NCBI GenBank assembly: GCA_964542755.1
Contig: CAZIWL010000027.1
Coordinates: forward strand, 1-42,043
DNA length: 42,043 bases
From: SKLM01 sp964542755
GTDB taxonomy: Bacteria > Chloroflexota > Anaerolineae > B4-G1
Direction of reading: 5' to 3'
The notes beneath the pieces are model-generated. The model saw nothing but the letters and a program-made list of their open reading frames with translations, was not told where the DNA came from and made no database searches. Of the stretch, positions 1-8,636 are shown one piece after another. The first letter of the stretch is position 1, and every line of letters starts with the position of its first letter. The translations under genes were made by a program, and so were the position numbers.

Positions 1-110
1 ACCAGACCAAGAAGGCCCTGGTCAGCGATGTATCCGCGCTGCCTCAGGAAGGCCCCTGGCATATCGTCTTGAGGTCAGGCAACTGCGCCGTGATCGAGAG
101 GACGTGGTGA
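1..110 (+). CDS. C-terminal end of an upstream gene (partial)
   Basis: The frame starting at base 3 is open from the window edge to a TGA at 108-110 and encodes about 35 residues ending in ALPQEGPWHIVLRSG...VIERTW. The stop overlaps the GTG at 107 of the next gene in a GTGA arrangement, which is typical of real operon partners. That overlap and the protein-like composition are the reasons for calling it. The family cannot be recognised from so short a tail. Its position ahead of glycosyltransferases suggests another glycan-locus gene, which is inference only. Confidence 0.5.
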   Translation, partial: QTKKALVSDVSALPQEGPWHIVLRSGNCAVIERTW

Positions 111-1312
111 CGGAATTTCATAAGCATGTGACATTCCTACTCACACAGAGTATTGACTGTCCCTCGGGCTTAGGCCGCACGTGGCCCGTGGCGCGAGGAC
201 TGGTCGCGCGCGGCTACGGCGTCCGGATCATAGGGCTTAATCCCTACTTTGAGTCGCTATCCGAACGCCGGTTCGTCCGTGATGGTATCGAGGTCTGGTA
301 CGTAGGGCAGATGCACGTTCGGAAAGTGGGTTCGGTCAAGGAGTACTTTGGTCCTCTCTCCTTCGCCAAGGTCGTTGTTTCGGCTGCAGTGAGATTGACC
401 GGGACAGCCATCAGAAACAATTCCGATGTCTATCATGTTTGGAAGCCGCACCCGATGAACGGGCTTGCTGGCTTGGCGCTCCTCGCCCTGGGACGGCGAG
501 TCTATCTGGACTGCGACGACTTCGAAGCAGCCTCGAACCGCTTCGGTGCCGAGTGGCAGAGACGCATTGTGGGATGGTTTGAGGATATCCTGCCGCGTCT
601 GGTGCACGGCGTAACTGTAAATACTCGATTCCTTGAGGATCGGGTCTCTTCTCTCACACGAGGGCGCCAAGACGTGACGCTCGTCCCTAACGCTGCCGAT
701 CCGGATCGCTTCCAGGTGCCGCGTGCGGACGCCGTGTCAGCGTTCCGGCGCCACCAAGGGCTGGAGAGTAACCCGATCGTAGCCTACATCGGGAGCATGG
801 AGCTAGCCAGTCATCCTGTAGATCTGCTCCTGGAGAGCTTCGCGACGGTTCTTCGGAGGGTTCCAAACGCGGTCCTTCTGCTCGTGGGAGGAGGTGCGGA
901 TCTACCTACACTACGCAGCCGATCCGTCGATCTGGAGATCGATCGCAGTACCCGTTTTGTCGGTCGTGTGCCGGTCGGGGACGTTTCCATGTACTACGCA
1001 GCGGCGGACGTCTCGGTCGACCCGGTGCGGAACGATCTGACCGCGCGGGCACGCTCACCACTGAAGGTGTACGAGAGTCTCGCGGTTGGAACGCCGGTGG
1101 TAACAGGCGACGTCGGCGACCGGACGAGCATCGTCGGGGAGAACCGGGAGATGCTGGTGGAGCCCGGAAGTGCGGACGCGTTGGCCAGCGGTATGACCGC
1201 TTTCCTTGAGGACGAGGCGCTCCGCAAGCGGGTGAGAATCTGGGCGCTGGAGAATCGAGCCCGGTTCTGCTGGCCAAGCAGGATTGATGCGTTTGCTCAA
1301 CTTTATGAGTAG
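107..1312 (+). CDS. GT4-family glycosyltransferase
   Basis: This is a cytoplasmic or peripheral retaining glycosyltransferase of the GT-B fold that would transfer a nucleotide-sugar residue to a lipid-linked or polysaccharide acceptor. The N-terminal half holds the acceptor Rossmann domain (SGLGRTWPVARGLVARGYGV near residue 20). The C-terminal half has the group 1 donor domain: VPNAADPDRF, a YIGSMELASHPVDLL strand-helix, LLLVGGGADLP, RFVGRVP, and the late acidic region SPLKVYESLAVGTPVV, matching the EX7E area. At about 400 residues it is normal length. I prefer GTG 107, which overlaps the upstream TGA as GTGA and follows GAGAGG at 96-101. GTG 104 is an in-frame alternative one codon earlier. 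The end overlaps the next gene. The sugar specificity is not readable. Confidence 0.88.
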   Translation: MTEFHKHVTFLLTQSIDCPSGLGRTWPVARGLVARGYGVRIIGLNPYFESLSERRFVRDGIEVWYVGQMHVRKVGSVKEYFGPLSFAKVVVSAAVRLTGTAIRNNSDVYHVWKPHPMNGLAGLALLALGRRVYLDCDDFEAASNRFGAEWQRRIVGWFEDILPRLVHGVTVNTRFLEDRVSSLTRGRQDVTLVPNAADPDRFQVPRADAVSAFRRHQGLESNPIVAYIGSMELASHPVDLLLESFATVLRRVPNAVLLLVGGGADLPTLRSRSVDLEIDRSTRFVGRVPVGDVSMYYAAADVSVDPVRNDLTARARSPLKVYESLAVGTPVVTGDVGDRTSIVGENREMLVEPGSADALASGMTAFLEDEALRKRVRIWALENRARFCWPSRIDAFAQLYE

Positions 1313-2213
1313 AAACTCCGGCCCTCGCGTATCGATCGTGATCCTGAACTGGAATGGGAGGGACGTGATCGGCAAGACCCTGGTATCGGTGCACAACCAA
1401 GAGTATCCCCTGTGGGAGGTCGTGGTCGTGGACAATGGATCTACCGATGGCAGCCCCGCGGTCATCAGCCGGGATTTCCCGCATGTGACGGTGATTCTCA
1501 ATGAGATGAACGTGGGATTCGCAGCCGGTATCAATGTCGGCATCCGACACGCGCTGAAGCGGGGGGCTGACTCGGTGCTGCTACTGAACAGCGATGCCCG
1601 ACTGGCCCCCACGGCTACGGGGTCGATGGTGTCCGCGATGCTTGCGGATCCGCAGAGGGGTGTCATCGTGCCAAAGATCTACGTGCAGAGCGAAGACTTT
1701 CCACGGCGCATCTGGGCAGCCGGCGCTGAGTGGCGTAGATGCCCTCCAAGGGTTACCATGCGTGGTTACAATGAGCTGGAACGGGGACAGTACAACCGGG
1801 GCGAGACGGTGGCATTCGCCACTGGCTGCGCACTCCTCGTCCGGCGGGATACCTTCAAAACCGCGGGCCTGATGGACGAGTCGTACTTTATGTACCAAGA
1901 GGACTACGCGTTCTGCGATCAGGTACGAAGGAACGGTAGGGTGCTCTGGTATGAGCCCGAGGCCGTGGTCCGCCACCTGGTCTCGCACAGCGCAGGAGAG
2001 GGATCCGCGCGGAAGTGGAGGCACTGGGCACGGGGCATTGTACTCTTCTACGTGCAACATTATCGCGCTCGATGGAGGGCGGCGATGGCCCTGTTGGCCT
2101 TCATTCCGTGGGTCGTCATGAGAGAGACAGTCAAAGCGAAGCAAGGCTGGTTCATTCCGTTCTTTCATGGTCTGGCGCAAGGATGGGACGACGTTAGACG
2201 GATGGGGGCTTGA
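1287..2213 (+). CDS. GT2-family glycosyltransferase (rhamnosyltransferase-like)
   Basis: This is an inverting GT-A glycosyltransferase of the WbbL/rhamnosyltransferase type, expected to add a sugar to a growing glycan at the inner membrane. It starts with the GT2 strand VSIVILNWNG, followed by VVVDNGSTDGS, a NVGFAAGINVG loop and the metal-binding region LLLNSDA. It also carries the acceptor-side ATGCALLVRR and the acidic MYQEDYAFCDQVRR motif that precedes the usual VRH. A C-terminal amphipathic segment may contact the membrane. ATG 1287 is chosen over TTG 1284 because AGCAGGA sits just upstream. ATG 1305 also preserves the whole GT2 domain. The 26-base overlap with the preceding gene and the 3-base gap to the next imply one transcript. 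Confidence 0.88.
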   Translation: MRLLNFMSRNSGPRVSIVILNWNGRDVIGKTLVSVHNQEYPLWEVVVVDNGSTDGSPAVISRDFPHVTVILNEMNVGFAAGINVGIRHALKRGADSVLLLNSDARLAPTATGSMVSAMLADPQRGVIVPKIYVQSEDFPRRIWAAGAEWRRCPPRVTMRGYNELERGQYNRGETVAFATGCALLVRRDTFKTAGLMDESYFMYQEDYAFCDQVRRNGRVLWYEPEAVVRHLVSHSAGEGSARKWRHWARGIVLFYVQHYRARWRAAMALLAFIPWVVMRETVKAKQGWFIPFFHGLAQGWDDVRRMGA

Positions 2214-2216
2214 TCA

Positions 2217-3602
2217 ATGCGCCTGCTGCTGGTAGAGATCGCTCCAGCGAGTCAACGAGACGTACGCCTCACGACAGGTCTAGGGTACATTGCCTCCTAT
2301 CTGCGCTGGGCGCTGCCTCAGATCGAGGTTGAGATCATCAAGGGGGACGCTGCGTGGGTTAGGCATCGTGCAGGTAGCTTCCGACCGGATATGGTGGGCC
2401 TGTCCACGGTATCCCAGTACTACGCGACGGCGGTCGAGGCCGCGGCCGTATGTGAGGAATTCGGGGCTTTCGTCGTCCTGGGAGGACATCACGTCAGCGC
2501 CCTACCCAGCTCCATGACGCCAAGCATCGATGTGGGCGTCATTGGGGAGGGTGAAGAGACCATGCTGGACATAGCCAAAAAGTTCCTTGATGTGGGTCCC
2601 GAGCGCCAGGCCTTCGTCGAGATTCCCGGCGTAGCCGCGATCGTGGACGATCAAGTCCTACGGAGCGGACATCGGGCCATGCATCGCCCCCTCGATGACC
2701 TCCCCTTCCCAGCTCGGGACCTGATGCACATCCGCCCGGGCGAGAGCGTGGGGATGATCACTTCGCGCGGGTGCCCCTACCGCTGTGTGTTTTGCGCCTC
2801 CTCAGCCTTCTGGAACAAGGTCCGATTCCATTCCGCTGAGTACGTCGTCGCCGAGGCTACGGAGATCGTCCAGCGCTATCGCACACGACACATCTACTTC
2901 TGGGATGACCTCTTTGTCGCAAACGTCAATCGCGTCGCGAAAATCGCTACGCTGATGCAGAAAGAGCCAGCGCTGAACGATGTCAGGTTTTCCAGCACCT
3001 GTCGCGCCAATCTGGTTGACGAGGAGCTAGCCCGCCTCTTGGCGAGCATGAACGTATCAGAGGTGATGCTCGGTCTGGAGTCGATGGCTCCCAGAACACT
3101 GAGATACCTCAAGCCGCATGTGACGGTTGCAGACAACCGCCGGGCTGTCCGAATCTTGCACGCGCACGGGATACGGGTCACCGGGTTCTTCGTCATTGGG
3201 TCTCCCGAGGAAACACCAGAAGAAGTGGAAGAGACTCTGGACTTTGTGCGCATGGCCCCTCTCTATCGGGCGGAGGCCTACTTTCTCACCCCACTTCCGG
3301 GGACCCCGGTCTGGGACCACGCCATCGAGAGAGGCCTGATAGATCCGGACCATGTCCCCTGGCAACGCCTCTATATTGATAACCCCGACGATCCCGAGAA
3401 CGGGATACACCTTTCGAAGACTATGAGCCGGGAGGAACTGGAGAGATACTGGCGGGCGTTTCAACGCATTCGTCGCCGGAAGGATGCGATTAATCTGCTG
3501 CGACGAGTGCCAGAGCATCTCCGGCGCCTGCTCAATGCGCCTATCGACGAGTTGCGGCTCGTGCGGCAGCGGCTCCGCTCGCACCAGCGCGGTCACATCT
3601 GA
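2217..3602 (+). CDS. B12-binding domain radical SAM protein
   Basis: This enzyme would use a [4Fe-4S] cluster and S-adenosylmethionine to make a 5'-deoxyadenosyl radical, with cobalamin as a second cofactor; methylation or ring rearrangement are typical outcomes. Residues 1-125 form the Rossmann-like B12-binding domain (VGLSTVSQYY, VVLGGHHVSALP, GVIGEGEETM). The radical SAM core begins at about residue 178 with CX3CX2C at C186, C190 and C193 (GCPYRCVFC), and continues through FWDDLF, EVMLGLES and GFFVIGSPEET. The C-terminus is basic. The usual cobalamin DXHXXG signature is not evident, as is common in this subfamily (B12-binding fold without the His ligand). It lies 3 bases after a glycosyltransferase, so a sugar or lipid-carrier substrate is plausible but unproven. 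Confidence 0.87.
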   Translation: MRLLLVEIAPASQRDVRLTTGLGYIASYLRWALPQIEVEIIKGDAAWVRHRAGSFRPDMVGLSTVSQYYATAVEAAAVCEEFGAFVVLGGHHVSALPSSMTPSIDVGVIGEGEETMLDIAKKFLDVGPERQAFVEIPGVAAIVDDQVLRSGHRAMHRPLDDLPFPARDLMHIRPGESVGMITSRGCPYRCVFCASSAFWNKVRFHSAEYVVAEATEIVQRYRTRHIYFWDDLFVANVNRVAKIATLMQKEPALNDVRFSSTCRANLVDEELARLLASMNVSEVMLGLESMAPRTLRYLKPHVTVADNRRAVRILHAHGIRVTGFFVIGSPEETPEEVEETLDFVRMAPLYRAEAYFLTPLPGTPVWDHAIERGLIDPDHVPWQRLYIDNPDDPENGIHLSKTMSREELERYWRAFQRIRRRKDAINLLRRVPEHLRRLLNAPIDELRLVRQRLRSHQRGHI

Positions 3603-3714
3603 GACACGCGCGACGAAGGCCTCTTCAGACCGGAAGGAAACGACTCCCACGTCGAGAGCCGCCCGGTTGGAGTGAGCCGACGGGAAGCGTTCTAGGAAGG
3701 ATGGATCTCGAGTG
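3603..3714 (+). other. Intercistronic gap in glycan operon
   Basis: About 110 bases separate the radical SAM gene and the methyltransferase. AGGAAGG at 3694-3700 abuts an ATG (3701) that opens a four-codon reading frame ending in TGA at 3713-3715. The methyltransferase ATG at 3715 overlaps that stop by one base. This could be a tiny translated leader that couples to the methyltransferase, or chance. I see no convincing terminator or promoter in the gap. Confidence 0.3.
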
Positions 3715-4650
3715 ATGCGCCAGATTAGGTGCAACGCATGTGGGGCCGACGGCCACTCGGTCATGCTGGTTGGTCGAGACTTGTTGCATGACCTGCCGGG
3801 GGAGTACACGCTGGTGCGTTGTGACAAGTGCGGACTGCTATACCTGAATCCACAGCCAACGTATGAGGAACTGCGACCACACTACCCGTATGACTACGAG
3901 CCCCACGTGGGCAGCAGGGAGGAGCAGCTCAACTGGCTACGCCGGATCGACTACCGATACGGGATTGAGAAGAGGTATCGGGCCATCATGCGGTACTGTA
4001 AAGGTCCTGGCACCATGCTGGACGTGGGCTGCGGTCCCGGTACCTTTCTGGCAGGCATGCGAGAGCACGATTGGCGCGTTGCAGGTATTGAGCCCAGCCC
4101 GGGGCCAGCTACGTACGCCAGGGAGGAGCTTGGTCTTGAGGTCGAGGTCTGTCCCTTCGAGGACGCAACTCTGCCGGGGGCTCGGTACGACTTGGTGACC
4201 ATGTGGAACGTTCTTGAGCACCTCAGCGATCCCAGCGACGCCCTCAGGCGGGTCACAGCCGCACTGAAGCCGGGGGGACTCCTGGTTTTCGCCATCCCAG
4301 GCACGGAGAGCTACGACCGGAAGATCTTCGGTAGATACTGGGCCGGCTACGACATACCACGCCATCTCTACGTCTTCCCGCCAGCGACACTTGAGAAGAT
4401 GGTTGTGGCGGCCGGGCTGGACGTGCTCGAGCGGCGCTGCATCTACGGCACCTATCATGCCCTGGCCTACAGCGCTCAGTTCGCGATGAAGAGTGTCGTG
4501 ACGAGTCAGCCGATTCGTAGAGCCTTGAAGGGTTTGCTGCTCTCGCTACCAGTCCGGGCATTGATGATCCCGCCAATGCGAATCGTCGACGCCCTTGGTC
4601 GAGGCACCATCGTGACGTGGTTCTGCCGAAGGGTGGGCAGAGGTGGCTGA
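3715..4650 (+). CDS. Class I SAM-dependent methyltransferase with N-terminal zinc ribbon
   Basis: The protein has an N-terminal four-cysteine zinc ribbon (C6, C9, C36, C39: CNAC and CDKCG) followed by a Rossmann methyltransferase. Motif I is MLDVGCGPGTFLAG, the acidic strand is GIEPSPG, and the post-motif WNVLEHLSDP resembles the Methyltransf_11/23 group. LKPGGLLVFAIPG follows, and then IPRHLYVFPPATLEKMV. This combination is frequent in surface-polysaccharide loci and often methylates a sugar or a terminal residue; the substrate here is inferred only from context. ATG 3715 is preferred to GTG 3712, with AGGAAGG about 14 bases upstream. Length (311 aa) is normal. The stop overlaps the next gene by 8 bases. 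Confidence 0.87.
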   Translation: MRQIRCNACGADGHSVMLVGRDLLHDLPGEYTLVRCDKCGLLYLNPQPTYEELRPHYPYDYEPHVGSREEQLNWLRRIDYRYGIEKRYRAIMRYCKGPGTMLDVGCGPGTFLAGMREHDWRVAGIEPSPGPATYAREELGLEVEVCPFEDATLPGARYDLVTMWNVLEHLSDPSDALRRVTAALKPGGLLVFAIPGTESYDRKIFGRYWAGYDIPRHLYVFPPATLEKMVVAAGLDVLERRCIYGTYHALAYSAQFAMKSVVTSQPIRRALKGLLLSLPVRALMIPPMRIVDALGRGTIVTWFCRRVGRGG

Positions 4651-5611
4651 GCTCGTCGCCAAACTCCGGGCGGCGTTGAAGAAGCCCTGGGTCAACTTCC
4701 TGGTTGTTTCCGTGGGAGTGGTGCTAGCGCTCGCGGTAGCCGCGGGGGTGATCCGGAGCAATTGGAGCCAGTTTCAGACCTTCTCGTGGCAGCTGCGCCC
4801 CCTTCCGCTGGCCGGAGCCGCGGTGGCGCTGACGGTTTCGTTCGGGCTGAACACACTTACCTGGCATTTCATCAGTCATACGTTTGGCTGCGACGCGGGC
4901 TTCTGGACAGATGTCGAAATCTACAGCTTCTCAGCAGTCATTCGCCGCCTACCAGGGCTCGTCTGGCAGGTAGTGGGCCGCACCTACCTCTACAAAAAGG
5001 TCAACATGGACCTTGCTGTGCCCCTTTGGGGCTCCGTGTGGGAGGTCTTCGTGCAGTTTGCCTCGGGGGTGCTGCTGACCAACGCAGTCCTGGCGTCATC
5101 TCCTGCGTTGCGGACTTTGTTCCCCGGGGGTGTATGGTGGGGCGTTCTCCTTCTGCCCGTCGCATGGCTGGTCGCGCGGCCCAGGACTCTGGCCTCTGCA
5201 GCAAGCGCGCTGCTGCCGGGAGCGGACCAGAAATTGCCGCTCCGAAGCCGGCAGATCATAGGTTGGATCGCCCTTTACGGTGCCAGCTGGGTGCTCGGTG
5301 GTGCGATCTTGTTTCTGGTGGCTTGTGCCTACAGTCCGCAAAGCTGGACCCTGGTATGGGTGTGCGTCGGGCTCGTTGCGGCCTCGGGCGTTCTCGCCTT
5401 GCTGGTGGCGCCTATACCTGGTGGGTTGGGCATCCGCGAGGCGTCCCTCATGCTGCTTATGAGGCCTTACGTTGGTGCGCCCGTGGCAATCGCTTCAGCC
5501 TTGACGTTTCGCTTGCTGCTGCTGGTCGGGGAGATGGTAATCGCGCTGCTTGTGTTCGGTGCCGTTCAGTCAGCTGGTCACTTCGCACGAACTGGACCCA
5601 ATACTCCGTAA
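4643..5611 (+). CDS. Flippase-like membrane protein (LPG synthase TM / UPF0104 family)
   Basis: An integral membrane protein of 322 residues with about eight hydrophobic segments, including WVNFLVVSVGVVLALAVAAG near residue 16 and a C-terminal pair around residues 270-310. The family signature PIPGGLGIREASL is present near residue 255, as in the transmembrane domain of lysylphosphatidylglycerol synthases and AglD-like proteins. The soluble aminoacyl-transferase domain of MprF is absent, so lysine transfer to lipid is unlikely. Stand-alone members commonly sit in glycan loci and are thought to handle lipid-linked intermediates. The GTG start at 4643 overlaps the methyltransferase stop, with GGTGGGCAGAGG just upstream. 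This is the last gene of the glycan run, because a strong promoter follows at once. Confidence 0.85.
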   Translation: MAELVAKLRAALKKPWVNFLVVSVGVVLALAVAAGVIRSNWSQFQTFSWQLRPLPLAGAAVALTVSFGLNTLTWHFISHTFGCDAGFWTDVEIYSFSAVIRRLPGLVWQVVGRTYLYKKVNMDLAVPLWGSVWEVFVQFASGVLLTNAVLASSPALRTLFPGGVWWGVLLLPVAWLVARPRTLASAASALLPGADQKLPLRSRQIIGWIALYGASWVLGGAILFLVACAYSPQSWTLVWVCVGLVAASGVLALLVAPIPGGLGIREASLMLLMRPYVGAPVAIASALTFRLLLLVGEMVIALLVFGAVQSAGHFARTGPNTP

Positions 5612-5617
5612 GTAGTA

Positions 5618-5646
5618 TTGACCTGGAGCGCTTGCCGACGTATACT
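5618..5646 (+). promoter_or_regulatory. Strong sigma-70-type promoter for the first repeat protein
   Basis: TTGACC at 5618-5623 and TATACT at 5641-5646 are separated by exactly 17 bases, one mismatch from consensus in each box. Transcription would start near 5653 and give a leader of about 70 bases. A second TTGACA at 5656-5661 lacks a good -10 partner. Confidence 0.8.
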
Positions 5647-5678
5647 TTGAATAACTTGACAGAAATGCTGTACATCGC

Positions 5679-5696
5679 ATGCTCATTTGGGAGCAT
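5679..5696 (+). promoter_or_regulatory. Stem-loop in the 5' leader
   Basis: ATGCTC at 5679-5684 pairs perfectly with GAGCAT at 5691-5696 around a 6-base loop (ATTTGG). It lies between the predicted start of transcription and the AGGAGG at 5711-5716. No T-run follows, so it is not a terminator. An mRNA-stabilising leader hairpin is the likeliest role for an abundant surface-protein transcript (inference). Confidence 0.45.
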
Positions 5697-5722
5697 CTAG
5701 TCAACCTTAGAGGAGGTCATAG

Positions 5723-7039
5723 ATGAAAAGGGTCGTAAGCGCAGCCCTGATCGTATTCGTTCTTGCAGCACTAACCGTCAGTGCCGCAAACGCTCAGCTC
5801 ACCACGGTAACCAGCTTCCAGGTCCAGAACCTAAGTGGGGACACCGCCAACCTGCAGATCGTCTTCTACGATGCTAACGGGGATGAAGTCAGCGCCGCGA
5901 CGGTTTCCGATACCATAGCGGGCAACTCGTCCAAGCTGTACACGCAGGGCAACAACACGGATCTGCCCTCGGGTTTCAATGGATCGGTGGTGATTAGCGC
6001 TGACCAGGAAGTCGCTGCCATTGGTGTCCAGAAGACGGCAAACAACGACGACTCACAGCAGTACCAGGGCACCTACAGCGGCTTCGCGGGTACCCAGGCA
6101 GCGGAGACCTTCTACATCCCGACGGTGATGAAGGCGTTCTACGGCTACACCACGGAGATCTCCGTTCAGAACGCTGGTTCGAGCAACGTGGATGTCAACG
6201 TCTCCTACAGCGGCGGGCAGAGTGACTCCACTACTGGCCTGAAGCCGGGCGAGGCGCACCGTTTCGACAATGCCGACACCTCTGGCATGGCGGACGGGTT
6301 CATCGGTTCCGCGACTATCTCCGCGACGGGGGGCCCCATCGTGGCGGTGGTGAACCAGGTGAACGAGGCTGCATTGGAAGAGCAGACCTATGAGGGGTTC
6401 TCCGCGGCGGGTGCCGGGACCGAGCTGTACACCCCGGTCCTGATGCGTAATTTCTACCAATACAACACCTCCATCAAGGTGCAGAAGATCGGAAGCGGCT
6501 CGACTGACGTCACGATCACATACTCGAATGGCCACGCAGAGACTCAGACCCTGACGGACGCGTCCGATTCCTACCTGTTCACTCAGCAGAACGAGACCAA
6601 CCTGCCAGCCTCGTGGCTTGGTTCTGCTACGATCACGTCCACATCGCTGGATATCATCGCCGTGGTGAACCAGCAGAATACGACGACGGGTAAGGCAGCC
6701 AGCTACAACGGTTTCGCGCAGGCAGCTGCACGCTTCGTCGGCCCGAACGTGATGAAGAGCTTCTACGGGTTCAACACCTCGGTTCAGGTACAGAACCTAG
6801 GGTCCTCGACAACGTGCACGGCCTCGTTCTCGAATGGGACGAGCCAGACCTCGAGCACATTGGCCCAGGGCCAGACCTACTTGTTCACGCAGGGCAACAA
6901 CAACGACCTCGGATCCAGCTTCGCCGGGAGCGTTGACCTCACCTGTGGCGGGGAGGACTTCGTGGCCGTCGTCAACCAGGAGGGACCGACAGGTCCTGGC
7001 GACACGCAGATGGCCTACAATGCGATTCCTGCTCCGTAG
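5723..7039 (+). CDS. Secreted four-repeat surface protein, copy 1
   Basis: The family is not recognised. A Sec signal peptide (MKRVVSAALIVFVLAALTVS, cleavage predicted after ANA at residue 24) leads into four tandem units of about 100 residues. Each unit has the pattern FYGYxTxxxVQNxGS, a short beta-hairpin, an SDT/ASDSYLFTQ turn, GSATI(S/T)A and (V/I)VAVVNQ. Units begin near residues 26, 128, 228 and 330. The high Ser, Thr, Gly and Asn content and predicted beta-strands suggest beta-sandwich domains displayed outside the cell. The only two mature cysteines are in unit 4 and could form a disulfide. There is no TM anchor, LPXTG or SLH domain. A strong promoter, a perfect AGGAGG (5711-5716) and its own terminator point to high expression. 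A paralogue follows. Confidence 0.85.
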   Translation: MKRVVSAALIVFVLAALTVSAANAQLTTVTSFQVQNLSGDTANLQIVFYDANGDEVSAATVSDTIAGNSSKLYTQGNNTDLPSGFNGSVVISADQEVAAIGVQKTANNDDSQQYQGTYSGFAGTQAAETFYIPTVMKAFYGYTTEISVQNAGSSNVDVNVSYSGGQSDSTTGLKPGEAHRFDNADTSGMADGFIGSATISATGGPIVAVVNQVNEAALEEQTYEGFSAAGAGTELYTPVLMRNFYQYNTSIKVQKIGSGSTDVTITYSNGHAETQTLTDASDSYLFTQQNETNLPASWLGSATITSTSLDIIAVVNQQNTTTGKAASYNGFAQAAARFVGPNVMKSFYGFNTSVQVQNLGSSTTCTASFSNGTSQTSSTLAQGQTYLFTQGNNNDLGSSFAGSVDLTCGGEDFVAVVNQEGPTGPGDTQMAYNAIPAP

Positions 7040-7068
7040 CGACGCTTTCGTCACCTAGCAGGTTCAAC

Positions 7069-7105
7069 CCCCGAAAGAGACCACGGCGCGTGGTCTCTTT
7101 CGGGG
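7069..7105 (+). terminator. Hairpin terminator after copy 1
   Basis: A perfect 16-bp inverted repeat, CCCCGAAAGAGACCAC (7069-7084) and its complement (7090-7105), encloses a GGCGC loop 30 bases past the stop codon. The lower stem contains the A and T tracts, but no T-run follows the hairpin. Stability and position favour a terminator or 3'-end stabiliser. Confidence 0.75.
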
Positions 7106-7191
7106 CGGAGCATTCTATGACCATCGAGCGCAGTGATCTGCCACTTCATTACAACCAGGGACGGCCAACGCAGCGCCGTTCTGGAATCGTT

Positions 7192-7206
7192 GGCGCAGTT
7201 TGCGCC
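7192..7206. promoter_or_regulatory. GGCGC-N5-GCGCC palindrome upstream of copy 2
   Basis: GGCGCA-GTT-TGCGCC is a perfect 15-base palindrome located 40 bases before the copy 2 start codon, overlapping the only -35-like box I see (TTGCGC at 7200-7205, with TTATGT at 7222-7227, a weak match). It may be an operator. A second 15-base site of the same layout lies at 33314-33328. Confidence 0.35.
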
Positions 7207-7245
7207 GTCCATTAGCCCCGCTTATGTCCTAGAGGAGGGACCACT

Positions 7246-8607
7246 GTGAGAAAAATAGTCAGCGCAGTACTGATTGCCATCGTCCTGGCCAGCCTGGCGG
7301 CAGGGGCCGCGAGCGCTCAGCTTAGTACAGTCACAAGTTTCCAGATCCAAAACCTGAGCGGCGATACCGCTACCGTGAGGATCATGTTCTACGACCAGAC
7401 TGGCGACGAGGTAGCGACAGCCACCGTCAGCGATACCATCGCCGGCGATGGGTCCAAACTGTACACTCAGGGGAACAATGACGACCTACCGTCAGGATTC
7501 CTGGGCTCGGTGGTCGTCTCGGCGGATCGTCCGGTGGCTGGCATGACTGTCCAGAAGACAGCCAACGCTGATGAGAGCCGGCAGTACCAGGGAACCTATG
7601 GCGCCTTCCGTGAGTATCAAGCGGCAGACACCTTCTATCTGCCCACGATCATGGACGCCTTCTACCAGTACACAACGGAGGTATCGGTCCAGAACGCCGG
7701 TTCCACTGACGTGGATGTCTTACTGTCCTATACCGGCGGCTACACCGACTCGGTCGCAGGACTGAAGCCTGGCGAGGCGCACATCTTCGACAACGCGGCC
7801 ACAGCTGGGATGCCAGAAGGCTACATTGGATCCGGGGTCGTCACGGCTTCTGGAGGCGAGGTGGTGGCGATTGTTAATCAGATCAACGAAGAAGCTGTGG
7901 AGGAGCAAACCTACCAGGGCTTCTCGCCGGACGGCGGCGGCATGAATCTGTACGTGCCTCTCCTGATGCGCCAGTTCTACGGCTACTACTCCTCCGTCAA
8001 GGTACAGAAGGTGGGCGCCGGTTCGACCGATGTCACGATCACGTACTCGAATGGCTACTCGGAGACTCAGACTCTGACGGACGCTTCTGACTCCTACCTG
8101 TTTACTCAGGGCAACGAGACCAACCTACCCGAGCCGTGGATTGGCTCGGCCGTCATCGAATCGTCCTCGCTAGACATCATTGGGGTGGTTAACCAGCAGA
8201 ACGCGGACTACCCAAGAACGATGGACGTCGCACCGCCGTGGTCCGGGAAGGCAGCCAGCTACAACGCGCCGACGGCTGGCGCCACGCGATTCGTCGGTCC
8301 CAACGTGATGAAAGACTTCTACGGGTTCGACACGTCCGTTCAGGTCATGAACACGGGGGCTTCCACAACCTGCACAGCTTTGTTCTCCAACGGAACAAGC
8401 CAGACCTCGCCTACGCTCGGGCAGTACGAGACACACTTGTTCACACAGCATAACAATCCCGACTTAGGTCCGAGTTTCATTGGCAGCGTCGTGCTTGACT
8501 GCAACGGTGAGGAGTTTGTCGCCGTCATCAACCAGGAGGGGCCGACCGGACCGGGTGACACGCAGATGGCCTACAACGCGATTGCGGCACCAGTCGAGCC
8601 GGAATAG
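7246..8607 (+). CDS. Secreted four-repeat surface protein, copy 2
   Basis: A paralogue of the preceding gene, collinear throughout, with an identical architecture: signal peptide (MRKIVSAVLIAIVLASLAAG, cleavage after ASA at 24), then four ~100-residue beta-rich units. Conserved landmarks include TVTSFQ(V/I)QNLSGDTA, KLYTQGNN, QYQGTY, FVGPNVMK and the terminal NQEGPTGPGDTQMAYNAI. It is longer by about 15 residues, mostly an insertion before SGKAASYN in unit 3 (ADYPRTMDVAPPW) and a PVEPE tail. The two unit-4 cysteines are retained. GTG 7246 is the start, with AGGAGG at 7233-7238. The family has no function I can name; a structural or adhesive cell-surface role is inferred from secretion, repeats and lack of any enzymatic motif. 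Confidence 0.85.
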   Translation: MRKIVSAVLIAIVLASLAAGAASAQLSTVTSFQIQNLSGDTATVRIMFYDQTGDEVATATVSDTIAGDGSKLYTQGNNDDLPSGFLGSVVVSADRPVAGMTVQKTANADESRQYQGTYGAFREYQAADTFYLPTIMDAFYQYTTEVSVQNAGSTDVDVLLSYTGGYTDSVAGLKPGEAHIFDNAATAGMPEGYIGSGVVTASGGEVVAIVNQINEEAVEEQTYQGFSPDGGGMNLYVPLLMRQFYGYYSSVKVQKVGAGSTDVTITYSNGYSETQTLTDASDSYLFTQGNETNLPEPWIGSAVIESSSLDIIGVVNQQNADYPRTMDVAPPWSGKAASYNAPTAGATRFVGPNVMKDFYGFDTSVQVMNTGASTTCTALFSNGTSQTSPTLGQYETHLFTQHNNPDLGPSFIGSVVLDCNGEEFVAVINQEGPTGPGDTQMAYNAIAAPVEPE

Positions 8608-8636
8608 TCGCCCGCACACGTAGATTGGATAGCGCC

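Noticed and set aside
4762..5700. 312-codon plus-strand open frame
   Set aside because: It overlaps the flippase-like gene in another frame and would run over the promoter at 5618-5646.
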